From positions 1 to 23,357 of IMG/VR virus record IMGVR_UViG_3300044630_002679: a DNA stretch of 23,357 nucleotides; one strand, written 5' to 3'. This document shows, one piece after another, positions 1-8,900 of this stretch. The translations under genes were made by a program, and so were the position numbers. The notes under the pieces are model-generated. The model worked only from the letters and a program-made list of their open reading frames with translations, made no database searches and was not told where the DNA came from. Within the stretch, counting starts at the first letter, position 1. Each line of letters opens with the position of its first letter. The stretch comes from a virus.

Positions 1-1249
1 TAAATACAGCATTTAATAACTGATCATTAGTGATCGGGGATATGTTAATATTCCACCCTAGTGTTTGTGCTAAGTTTTTAAGTAATTGTGATGGTATATC
101 ATTTTTAACATTATAATTAACTGAATTCATGTTGGCAAGAGCCGTAATGAATTTTCTTGTCTCATCAAAACTTCTACCATAAATTTGTAAAACCTTTTCC
201 ATTTTTCTATCCGAAGTATCAAATTCTTTGATTGCATCTGCGGTTAAAAATCTTGTTATTAAGTTAGTTTTATATAAATCAATATATTCAGCAATGGTAT
301 TTAATTTTGTTAAATAGTTTGTAAATTTTGGTGAAACAATATCTAAGTTCCACGTACCAATTAATGGAAATATTGCAACTTCTTGACCATATGAATATGT
401 ACCGTCTTCATTCTCTATAGGTACTTGAAAATACGCACTATAAATCGGAACCATGTTTCTATTAAGTAGGAAATTTTCTACCTGATCTAAATTTTCATTA
501 AAAACTTTATTTACATAAAGTTGTTTTGGTCTTATTAAGAAGTTATCACTACTTGTTGTATTACTTAAAAATGGATTACCATTAACGTATATTTTAAAAA
601 CTGTATCTGTTGGTTGCGCAGGTATAAAATCAGAAACAGGATATTCAACATCATTTAAAAATAACGAGTATTTCAAATATTGAGTTGTAAAGTTTCTTAA
701 ATAAGAAACAGGAATTTCTCTTAGTTCTATATTTCTTGTGGCATCAACAGTGTAGTCAATACCAAATGGATTCCTAATAACTGAAATAGGTATTTCAAAA
801 TATGTTTCATCCTCAACACTATTATATGATGCATTTTGTACTGTTAAAGATGTAACAAAATTAGGTTGAGTACTTTGTATGTCTAACGCAGCCGGAAAAT
901 AATTTATTATATTACTTACCGAAGTTGACATTCTTTTTGTTAAAGACCCAAACATGGTAAAATTAGTTACCTGACTTAAATCAAAATTAGGATAAACCCT
1001 AAAATTATCGGCAATTAATTTTTTTGATTCCTCAATACTATTAATATTTAACGTATCTAAAGATATTGGATCAGAAAAAGATCCTATAGAAAATGTTCTA
1101 TTTTGTTTTTCGGTAATATTTGTTGTAAACTCAAAATTTGCTTGGGTAAGACCTCCCCCATCAACTAATTGTAACCCAACTAAGTTGTCAGAAAAAGTGC
1201 CTTGACCGCTGGCAGGCTGAGGAGGACATTTATATTTATTTACCGCCAT
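1..1249 (-). CDS. Putative tail/baseplate structural protein, C-terminus cut by the window edge
   Basis: An open frame runs from an ATG at 1249 to the left edge with no stop, giving about 416 residues beginning MAVNKYKCPPQP. The ATG shares one base with the stop of the 302-residue gene upstream (TAATG), which fixes the start and suggests translational coupling. I see no signal peptide, membrane segment or catalytic motif; the protein is rich in Asn, Thr, Phe and Tyr, like its structural neighbours. Near the visible C-terminal end (bases about 100-210) lies LQIYGRSFDE followed by a helical stretch. This loosely recalls tail proteins of the P2 gpI type, which sit at the baseplate periphery and link it to fibres, but the resemblance is weak. 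Position at the end of a baseplate operon supports a virion role. Function is otherwise unassigned. Confidence 0.8.
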   Translation of the reverse strand, partial: MAVNKYKCPPQPASGQGTFSDNLVGLQLVDGGGLTQANFEFTTNITEKQNRTFSIGSFSDPISLDTLNINSIEESKKLIADNFRVYPNFDLSQVTNFTMFGSLTKRMSTSVSNIINYFPAALDIQSTQPNFVTSLTVQNASYNSVEDETYFEIPISVIRNPFGIDYTVDATRNIELREIPVSYLRNFTTQYLKYSLFLNDVEYPVSDFIPAQPTDTVFKIYVNGNPFLSNTTSSDNFLIRPKQLYVNKVFNENLDQVENFLLNRNMVPIYSAYFQVPIENEDGTYSYGQEVAIFPLIGTWNLDIVSPKFTNYLTKLNTIAEYIDLYKTNLITRFLTADAIKEFDTSDRKMEKVLQIYGRSFDETRKFITALANMNSVNYNVKNDIPSQLLKNLAQTLGWNINISPITNDQLLNAVF

Positions 1250-2157
1250 TATGAAGTTATATTTGAGAAGTTTTTACTAAAATCAATGTTATCACCTCTA
1301 TCTTGTCTTACCTCATATAATAAATTATTAAATTGATCTCTAATCTCATAAAGGTTGTATTGTTTGTAGATATTGTTATCACTATCGTAAATGGTGTATA
1401 TACCATCATCCATAGATTTGGTTTGATTACCGTATAACGCAATCGCCAATGTTGATATATCGTGTTCAACAATTTCAATTTCAACCGTTGTTGGGTTGAA
1501 GAATGTATTTGAGATTATAATATTTTGATCAGGTTGTCCAATAAATGGTGTTGCATTTGGTTTATTGGTTGGTGATGATGATGGTGATAACGTACAAAAA
1601 ATCAAGTTTGTTGACGCTTCTACATATCTATATCTTATCGCTTTTTGACTAGTGTTTGTTAAATTTTCAACCACAGGTTCACAATAAAATGATGAGGTTA
1701 TTATCCTAAAGAAGTTAGGAATTTTTGTTCCATCAGAATTTAAATATTCAACTCTAAAACCAACTAAACCTTGATTAATAAATTTGTTTCTAAAGTTAGA
1801 TGGTACATTATTGATGTCTACAACGATACCTTTAACATTTGGTAATGCAGATAAAATACCACAGTCAAGAATTTTAGTTCTAATTTCCGCAGGTCTTATA
1901 TATAGTGTGTAAATCCCTAATTGGTTAAATTGATCGGTTGGTAATTTAAGATTATATAAACCCCCAAGTATTTCAACATTCGCATTACCACCAGTAGTTC
2001 CATTGTGGAAATATGGTCGTAATACAGTACTAGCATTTAATTTTGTTAGTACGAAATTGTCCGTTTCGTCTCTTGATGGTGTATAATTTAAAATTATTTC
2101 TACGTCATCAGGACTCACATCAGCACTTCTTATTGTTCCGTAATTACCTGTAGCCAC
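1249..2157 (-). CDS. Hypothetical virion protein, 302 residues, GTG start
   Basis: I do not recognise a family. The frame opens with GTG at 2157; an in-frame TAA lies a few codons upstream and there is no ATG between, so GTG is the only standard start. The product is 302 residues, beta-rich in appearance, Asn/Thr/Ile-heavy, with three scattered cysteines and no membrane segment or signal peptide. A short Ser/Pro/Asn-rich stretch (about residues 190-205) may be a flexible linker between two domains. It sits between the PKD-containing 390-residue gene, 50 bases upstream, and the partial gene downstream, whose ATG overlaps its stop. Context points to a tail or baseplate accessory protein, for example a fibre or fibre connector, but only context supports this. 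Confidence 0.75.
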   Translation of the reverse strand: MATGNYGTIRSADVSPDDVEIILNYTPSRDETDNFVLTKLNASTVLRPYFHNGTTGGNANVEILGGLYNLKLPTDQFNQLGIYTLYIRPAEIRTKILDCGILSALPNVKGIVVDINNVPSNFRNKFINQGLVGFRVEYLNSDGTKIPNFFRIITSSFYCEPVVENLTNTSQKAIRYRYVEASTNLIFCTLSPSSSPTNKPNATPFIGQPDQNIIISNTFFNPTTVEIEIVEHDISTLAIALYGNQTKSMDDGIYTIYDSDNNIYKQYNLYEIRDQFNNLLYEVRQDRGDNIDFSKNFSNITS

Positions 2158-2207
2158 AATTATTAGTTTTTAAAATTTGTTTATCGTTTAAATATAAATA
2201 CTCAAAA

Positions 2208-3380
2208 TCATTGTTTTTCAACATTAAAAAATCCATATCCATATTTTTCTAAGTCCCCAACATTATCCACTTCACCAAGTCGTTCAACGAATTCTAATGC
2301 TGAATTTTTACCTCTTTCAACATATACATCTGTTTGAATTTCGGGTTGATCAACCACATTAAGCAATGCCTCATTTTTAGTTATCGCCGATAATATTAAA
2401 TCATTTTGCGTAAATCCAGATGAATCAATGACATATATTGTAGTACCATCATTATAATCATAATAAAGAATATCATTAATTGTATATGCAGTATATGTAT
2501 TTGTTGGATCTGGTCCCCAATAAGTCCCAACAGATTCTGATGTACCCGTAACTTGTATACCTAATTTAAATTTACCACCAAATAAATTATATGTTGGCCC
2601 ATACACTCTTAAATCATTAACATTTGATTGTGTTAATCCTGTAATTACAAATGGTACCGTAGTATAATTAGAACTTATATAATCATTTACATTTGTATTT
2701 GAATCCCCCGAAAAAATGTAATCATAACTAAATGATGTATTTGCCCAACTTCCACCAGCAGGAGTAAAAGTCGCCACACCATTAGGATTTAAAATTGGTA
2801 CATTAGTAAATGGTACCGTAACTGTTTTGGTTATAATAGATATCCCCCAAGGTGAAGTCGCCTTTAATGTAATTGTAAAAGTTTGATTAACAACAGGGTA
2901 AACATGGGTATATTGTGTTGGACTTGTTACAGTTTGTATAGGTGACCCATCACCCCAATCAACAGTATACGTTGAGACGGACAAAAACTTTTTAAACTCC
3001 GTATCCGAAGTATTAAAGAAAAAAAACGTGTATGGATTACTTGTTGTTGCCGAAAATATAAAATTAGTAATAACTTCTTTTTGTAATATTGCTCCATCAA
3101 AAACAGAATAATAACCAATATCAGTTGCAACCTCAGTTAAAAGGATTGGAATGGTTAATCCCGTTAACAGTGATTGACCATTTGTCCCCCCTGATAAAAT
3201 CTGAGACATACCTGAGTACACACCCGTAAATCCAGTCAATGTCGTGGGGGTTACCGAAGTAATAGAACAACAAGGATCAGCACTATACGCATATCCGGTA
3301 TTCTCAATATACGTAACTTCCACAATGTCTCTCTTAACATTTTCGGGAGATATTTTAAAATAATATTTTTGTTCTTCCAT
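2208..3380 (-). CDS. Putative tail protein with a PKD-like domain, 390 residues
   Basis: A 390-residue protein with a central PKD-like Ig fold at about residues 135-190. The diagnostic VDWGDGSP is at about 140-147, followed by the usual Y-x-H-x-Y strand and an aromatic/Thr-rich strand. PKD domains are extracellular beta-sandwiches that commonly mediate protein or carbohydrate contacts, so on a virion this would fit a host-surface-facing part. The N-terminus (KYYFKISPEN) resembles the starts of other proteins in this operon. The last ~50 residues are charged and end in an aromatic tail (KYGYGFFNVEKQ), possibly a docking segment. There is no signal peptide or membrane segment. Its ATG is one base past the stop of the 273-residue gene. 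The domain call is moderately sure; the exact role, fibre or baseplate decoration, is inferred from position. Confidence 0.8.
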   Translation of the reverse strand: MEEQKYYFKISPENVKRDIVEVTYIENTGYAYSADPCCSITSVTPTTLTGFTGVYSGMSQILSGGTNGQSLLTGLTIPILLTEVATDIGYYSVFDGAILQKEVITNFIFSATTSNPYTFFFFNTSDTEFKKFLSVSTYTVDWGDGSPIQTVTSPTQYTHVYPVVNQTFTITLKATSPWGISIITKTVTVPFTNVPILNPNGVATFTPAGGSWANTSFSYDYIFSGDSNTNVNDYISSNYTTVPFVITGLTQSNVNDLRVYGPTYNLFGGKFKLGIQVTGTSESVGTYWGPDPTNTYTAYTINDILYYDYNDGTTIYVIDSSGFTQNDLILSAITKNEALLNVVDQPEIQTDVYVERGKNSALEFVERLGEVDNVGDLEKYGYGFFNVEKQ

Positions 3381-3381
3381 C

Positions 3382-4203
3382 TTACGGGTTTACATATTCA
3401 TACCACAAAATTGGGAATCCATCAATACCAACTCTTTGTGTTAAATTAGAAGTCGCATAAACTTCATAAGTTTTATTTATATAATCTAAATTCACTTTGT
3501 AGTAAAAGTATTCATTAGGATTAAATGTGAATTTATTCGCAATGTTTGATTGTGGCGTGTTTGTCATTTTAACATAAACACCCAATCTTGCATCAAAAAA
3601 TTTAGCACTCATATAGAATTCACTTATATCAATATATTCTTGTTTTCTTAACCAATATATATGAAATCCCTCTTTATCACCAACATAATCCAAACTAAAT
3701 TTTGGTATTCTTATATCAACATTAGAAAGTAAGGTTGTTAATGATACAGATTGGGTAAATCCTTGTTGTACAGGTAAAATAATCGTTAAATATAATACTT
3801 GAGTTTTTTCATCATCAGTATCATATAAATCCAATTTAAAAAATGATTTAGTAAATGGTTTTGAGTAATAATAAACCTCATCAACTGTAAAACCTTCATC
3901 TAAATAACTATTATTCCAATTTGTACTAGTAACCAATGGTGAGGTTATAGGTGATACATTATCATAAAAATAAAATTCATAATTTATATTTGTTTTTTCA
4001 AAATTTAAATTATCAACATACTCATTATGAGAAAACTGAAGTACCTCAAAATCATTTACGGAACCAATTACCTCTTTGATCATTGTTTCCTGATAAACTT
4101 CAATACTATCATCCCTTCCAAGAAAATCCCAATTCATTTCCAAAGGAATATTAAGATACTGATCGTTCTCAGGTAAAACTATTTTATATTTATTCACAAT
4201 CAT
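3382..4203 (-). CDS. Hypothetical baseplate/tail protein, 273 residues
   Basis: No family recognised. The 273-residue product is acidic and rich in aromatic residues, beta-like, with no membrane segment, no signal peptide and no cysteine. Its N-terminus (YKIVLPENDQYLNIPLE, then WDFLG) can be aligned with the N-terminus of the 1888-residue protein of the same operon: both have Y-[KR]-I, a Pro a few residues on, N-I-x-L-E, then [DE]-F-L. This may be a common docking motif. The start at 4203 overlaps the end of the 589-residue gene by 14 bases; the next in-frame Met is residue 23 and would delete the shared motif, so the upstream ATG is preferred. Coupled translation with its neighbours suggests a virion subunit. 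Function unknown. Confidence 0.78.
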   Translation of the reverse strand: MIVNKYKIVLPENDQYLNIPLEMNWDFLGRDDSIEVYQETMIKEVIGSVNDFEVLQFSHNEYVDNLNFEKTNINYEFYFYDNVSPITSPLVTSTNWNNSYLDEGFTVDEVYYYSKPFTKSFFKLDLYDTDDEKTQVLYLTIILPVQQGFTQSVSLTTLLSNVDIRIPKFSLDYVGDKEGFHIYWLRKQEYIDISEFYMSAKFFDARLGVYVKMTNTPQSNIANKFTFNPNEYFYYKVNLDYINKTYEVYATSNLTQRVGIDGFPILWYEYVNP

Positions 4204-5959
4204 CTACTATTGGTTCTGCTATTACGGTTATGTCATCAATACCCACATTATCACCTTCAGGTGTTATTCTAAAAATGGTGTTTACAAATGGGTAATGTTT
4301 ACCATTTATAAATGGATAGTCAACTCCAACCCCATCGTTATCAACAAACCCATATGGATATATATCTCTCCATCTAAAACTATTTGATAAGTTTGAATAA
4401 AAAGCGTAATCAGGAATGTTAACAACTTTTAATGGGTCTCCTTCCTCAACATATGTTGAATATCTTCTTATTACTATTGGGTCATGGGGTTTATAATAAT
4501 AACCAAATTGATTAGATTGTGGGGCATCTGTATTTAACCCAAAATAATTTTGATTAAATGTAATTTTTTGATTGTACCTCGAAATCACCCTTTCAGTTTG
4601 TTCATAATCATTCCACTCACAATAATCACCATCAATTAAGTCACCAGATTTAAGATTTTCATTAAAAATAAATGGTCCAACCGGTGGAACTGTTAAACTA
4701 TTGTATGTATTAGTTGAGATATTTGTATTAGATAAAGGGTTTGAAACGTCCCACCAAGGATTGGGTATCGTATTACTAAGTGGTGTATTAAAATCCCAAC
4801 CTTGTTTTAATCTTTTTGTCCACCCAAAATATCCTTTCCATACCGTTGTAAAGTATAATTCGGATATAGGTCTGTTTTGATTATCCCTAAGTGGTTGTAC
4901 ATCAATATCCACATTAAAAGAAAGAGAATATGCTTGACCCCCTTCTTTAACAGATGATCTTGACACATTATTTGGTGTCAACACCGCGGTTTCAAATTTA
5001 GTTTTTGGAATATAAATATTTTGTTCAAAACCAGCCTTTACTAAAACCGCATCTTCAGCGTTTGTTAAAATTTTATGAACTCTTACATAATATTCCGATT
5101 TAGTTTCATTAAGGTTACTTCTATTAATAACCCTTTTAAACGTACCAATGTTACCATTATTAAACGTTGTACCAATATATCCAATATTATATATGTTAAA
5201 AATATATTCATTACTACCAAAAGCCGGATCCCCCAAACTAATTACCTGAAATATACTTGTGTTATTATAAGTTAAAGATAGTTCAACAAACTCATTAACA
5301 TTTAAACCATGTTTCATTGGACATCTAAATGAAATGACGGGTCCGAAATCATCATTACCTTGACTAATTATAAATGGTATACCATCTGAAGCAACCCAAG
5401 CCCAACTTGCGGTTGTTATATTATCAATAGCATACATTTGTCTATTGGGTTCATTAGTAAAACCATAACTGATATAATGTGTCCAATTATATGTACTGGC
5501 ACTTTTATTAACAAAATTTATATGGTTATTTGGTGGTACGGTATAACCAACAATATTATTGTCGGTTCTTATAAAATCAAATTCAAAATATTGAGGATAT
5601 CCCTCCCAAAGCACACTTAAGTTAGGTTGTATTGGGGGTAAGTTACCATTAGGAAACGTAGAAATTGTGTTAGCAATTGCATTAGTGTAATATAGGTTGT
5701 TTTTAAAAGGAGCATAATTTGTTGTTCCCGTATATGTATTTTTAAAAATGACCGAATATTTTGTCACAGGTCTAAAAATAGTCCCCCTTTGTCTTTCATC
5801 ACTAAAAACTTGTTGTAACCCCAAATCAACATTTCTATCAAATTCAATTAATTCTTTTTCATTTTGATTTAAATCAACATTTACGGACAATACCGTATTT
5901 GGGGACGCTTTGTATCTCAAAGACCCTAAAACAATTTTTGTTGTGTCATTTACTCCCAT
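4190..5959 (-). CDS. Hypothetical baseplate/tail protein, 589 residues
   Basis: A 589-residue protein of no family I can name. It is Asn/Tyr/Thr/Pro-rich with an alternating beta-strand pattern, few cysteines, no signal peptide and no hydrophobic segment long enough to span a membrane, which is typical of large phage structural subunits. The ATG at 5959 overlaps the TAA of the 1888-residue gene (TAATG), indicating coupled expression and perhaps fixed stoichiometry. T4 places gp8 after gp6 and gp7, so position alone would make this a gp8-like wedge candidate; I see no sequence signature for that and do not assign it. The frame continues 14 bases into the next gene and ends in an acidic tail (EPIVDDCE). 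Confidence 0.78.
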   Translation of the reverse strand: MGVNDTTKIVLGSLRYKASPNTVLSVNVDLNQNEKELIEFDRNVDLGLQQVFSDERQRGTIFRPVTKYSVIFKNTYTGTTNYAPFKNNLYYTNAIANTISTFPNGNLPPIQPNLSVLWEGYPQYFEFDFIRTDNNIVGYTVPPNNHINFVNKSASTYNWTHYISYGFTNEPNRQMYAIDNITTASWAWVASDGIPFIISQGNDDFGPVISFRCPMKHGLNVNEFVELSLTYNNTSIFQVISLGDPAFGSNEYIFNIYNIGYIGTTFNNGNIGTFKRVINRSNLNETKSEYYVRVHKILTNAEDAVLVKAGFEQNIYIPKTKFETAVLTPNNVSRSSVKEGGQAYSLSFNVDIDVQPLRDNQNRPISELYFTTVWKGYFGWTKRLKQGWDFNTPLSNTIPNPWWDVSNPLSNTNISTNTYNSLTVPPVGPFIFNENLKSGDLIDGDYCEWNDYEQTERVISRYNQKITFNQNYFGLNTDAPQSNQFGYYYKPHDPIVIRRYSTYVEEGDPLKVVNIPDYAFYSNLSNSFRWRDIYPYGFVDNDGVGVDYPFINGKHYPFVNTIFRITPEGDNVGIDDITVIAEPIVDDCE

Positions 5960-8900
5960 TATATGTCTGCAGTATCAATATATTTTTTTATGAATCTATT
6001 CATCGCCGTTTTTCCATTATTTAACCCAAAATAAAAATGACTTGGAGCTCCAACCAAATAAACATTACCATTTACTGTGAATGAAGGCTCAGGTAATCCT
6101 GTATTTTGATTAAAATTTGTTATAAAACCTTGAGGTAATAACGGTAATGGATTACCAGGTTGTAATGCCGGTGTTGTAAAATAAGGATCAACACTATAAT
6201 CTAAATCTTGATACCCTTTTTTGAAGAATCCAACACCACCACTTTGGTTAGGGTTTGTATACCAATTATTAGATTCCGCACCAAAAATAACATTAGATGG
6301 TTGTAATATCCATTTATAATGTGGTACCACTTGAGTTTTAGGGTGTCCATAAGCATCTTGTAATAAAGGCGATATGTTATAAATTTCAATTCCTGGCGTT
6401 AATTTTCTTCTATATGAATATTCAACATTTGATGATCTATAAAACACTCCGAATACTGGTCTACTTGTTGGTGGTGTTTGACCATCATCACCAATAAAAA
6501 TATCCACATTACCATAATTTTCATCAATAAATGGACTTATTTTAAATTCAGAGTTAATTGATAATGCCTGAGCAAAATCACCATCAATTCTATCTCCACC
6601 TCTACTACTATTAAAAAATTGAGTTATACCTTTACCTTCCGAATTATTACCTCCGGTTGTAATAGGTATCATTCTTTGTCTAAAGCTTTCATTCAATATT
6701 CTTGATAAAAATCCAATTTGTATAATATCAGAATTATCATTATAACTAGTTGATCTATATTGATCACTCATATATCCCTTAAAATTAGGATTATTACAAA
6801 TTTCACTTATATATGAATCTCTTGGTCCCATGTCTAATATTGTAGTTGGGAACATTATATTTTTATCGTTATATCCAGGTTTAAAATTAAGTGTTATCCA
6901 ATTTGGTGATTGTGGTATTTCTTTACCAATAAATTCTTGTGAATTATCACTCCATGGTGAACTTCTATAATAAAAATTATTACTTATATTATTGTATACA
7001 ACAATATCTTTACAATATACATAATTAGGTGTTGATATATTGGTGAGATTATTTGCAGGATATATTGATCTCTTATTAAATGATGGCATATATAACGTAC
7101 CATTTATCCAATTGTTTTGGAAAGTTTGTGCGAATACTCCTCTACAAGTTGCAAATACTAAAGTAAACCTTGTTTTCCACTCCATAAACAATCTAGCATC
7201 ATCACCAAACGCCTTTCTTATTAAATAATAATGTTTATCGTTATCACTATTATCTTTATTTAGTAAACAATAACAACCTTTAGTAACTCTATTTTCAGCA
7301 ATAGAACATTGGTTAGCCGGTATAACTCCCACATTATTTCCACTACCTGAATAACATTCTAAGGAAATTAAACCTTCACAAGTTAATGTTTGTGTTAAAC
7401 CTGTATTACCACTAAACTGATCTAAATTTTCCGCAATTTCATAAATACTTGCAAAACTATTTGTTTCTTGATTTATTACCCCATCTGTTTTATAATAACA
7501 AAATTTATTATTTTGATGTAAGGCATACGCAGTTCTATTACCAGGTGCAGTGTCAACACAAGTAGACGTTGGTAACCTATCACTTCTCATAACAATTCTA
7601 CCACTATTACTAAAGTTAACACCTAATAATGAAGTATACTTGAAATACGCCGGAGAATATAAACCATAAAACTGATTAGACCCTATTGGGTATCCATACG
7701 TATCTTCATTTGGAACTGTTGTGTAAAAAACACCAGCTGTTGTAAATGAAGTATTAAATGAAGCCGCAATAAATGGTCCACCACCAATATAATCTGGTTG
7801 TAATCTTGGTAACGTAAAGTTTGTATTACCAAGTAAAGTCCATGGGTTTGAGGAAAGTAGTGATTTTTGTTGGAATGGTATTCCCGCCACGGGTGTATAT
7901 GGGTTTGTGTTGGCATTATACGGGGTTGTCGTCGTATCGTCTGTTGATAAATAATAATATGGTAATGTTGATGTAAATCCAGTGTAATTTGATGGAGTTA
8001 TATTAAATGTAAATGATGGGAAATATAAATTGTTTACTGTGTTATTTGATGTATTATGACTTAATGGTGCGGATCCAACAGGTTTAATTGGTTGGTTAAG
8101 ATAATAATCACCAATAACCGTTAATCCCGGAACGTTCCATGTTGTATTACCAAAAATACGAGAAAGATCGTAACTTATATTTTGTTTTTCTGTATGTGGA
8201 TCCACACCTCTAACAAACATTATTACCTCATAATTTAAATTATTGGCCAATGAATCGAGTGAATCGAAATTATTCACTTGGAGTTGTGGTATATTATTTA
8301 CGTTATTATATGTGTTACCGTTAATAAATGTAGGTGGTGTAATTGGAAATGATATTGAATAAGATGCCGGAGTATTGGGTGATACAGATGACGGACGAGA
8401 TATTATATAACTTATTTTGTGTCTTAAAAATCTTTCAGGAAATAACGTATTATTTGTAAAATTTGCCATTGTTATAAATTGTGACACAGTAACTCCCGTT
8501 ATAACTTGGAAATATTCCATGTCTGTTGGGTATTTTAAATAATCCGATTTAGTTGTTGCCGTGACTGTATCACCAGTTTGTATAATATTAATGAAGACAT
8601 TGGATGCCGCACCATTAGTTGCTGCATACTGTAAAGGAACTGATATTGGTACGACGTTAGCAGTTGTATTTGGCGCCGCAGATAAAACGGTTGTTCCTGT
8701 CACCGAATTATTACCAAAATCATTTAATGTTGCCCCCGTTAAATTTATATTTCTTTTTATAACTAACCCATTATCAAAATTAGGGTCTTGAAAAGTAACA
8801 ATTTCCCCTATACCTAACTGTTGTGCTGTACCAGGATTAGCCAGAACAACAATAATTTGATCCGTAAATGTTGATTGGGTTCCTAAATTATATGGAGCCA

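Noticed and set aside
1560-1590. Short GATGAT/GGTGAT repeat
   Set aside because: It encodes a Ser/Pro-rich linker in the 302-residue protein and is too short to be a functional repeat or CRISPR array.
2186-2200. TATAAATA on the plus strand, identical to the T4 late promoter core
   Set aside because: It points away from every gene in the window and no plus-strand gene follows; likely chance.
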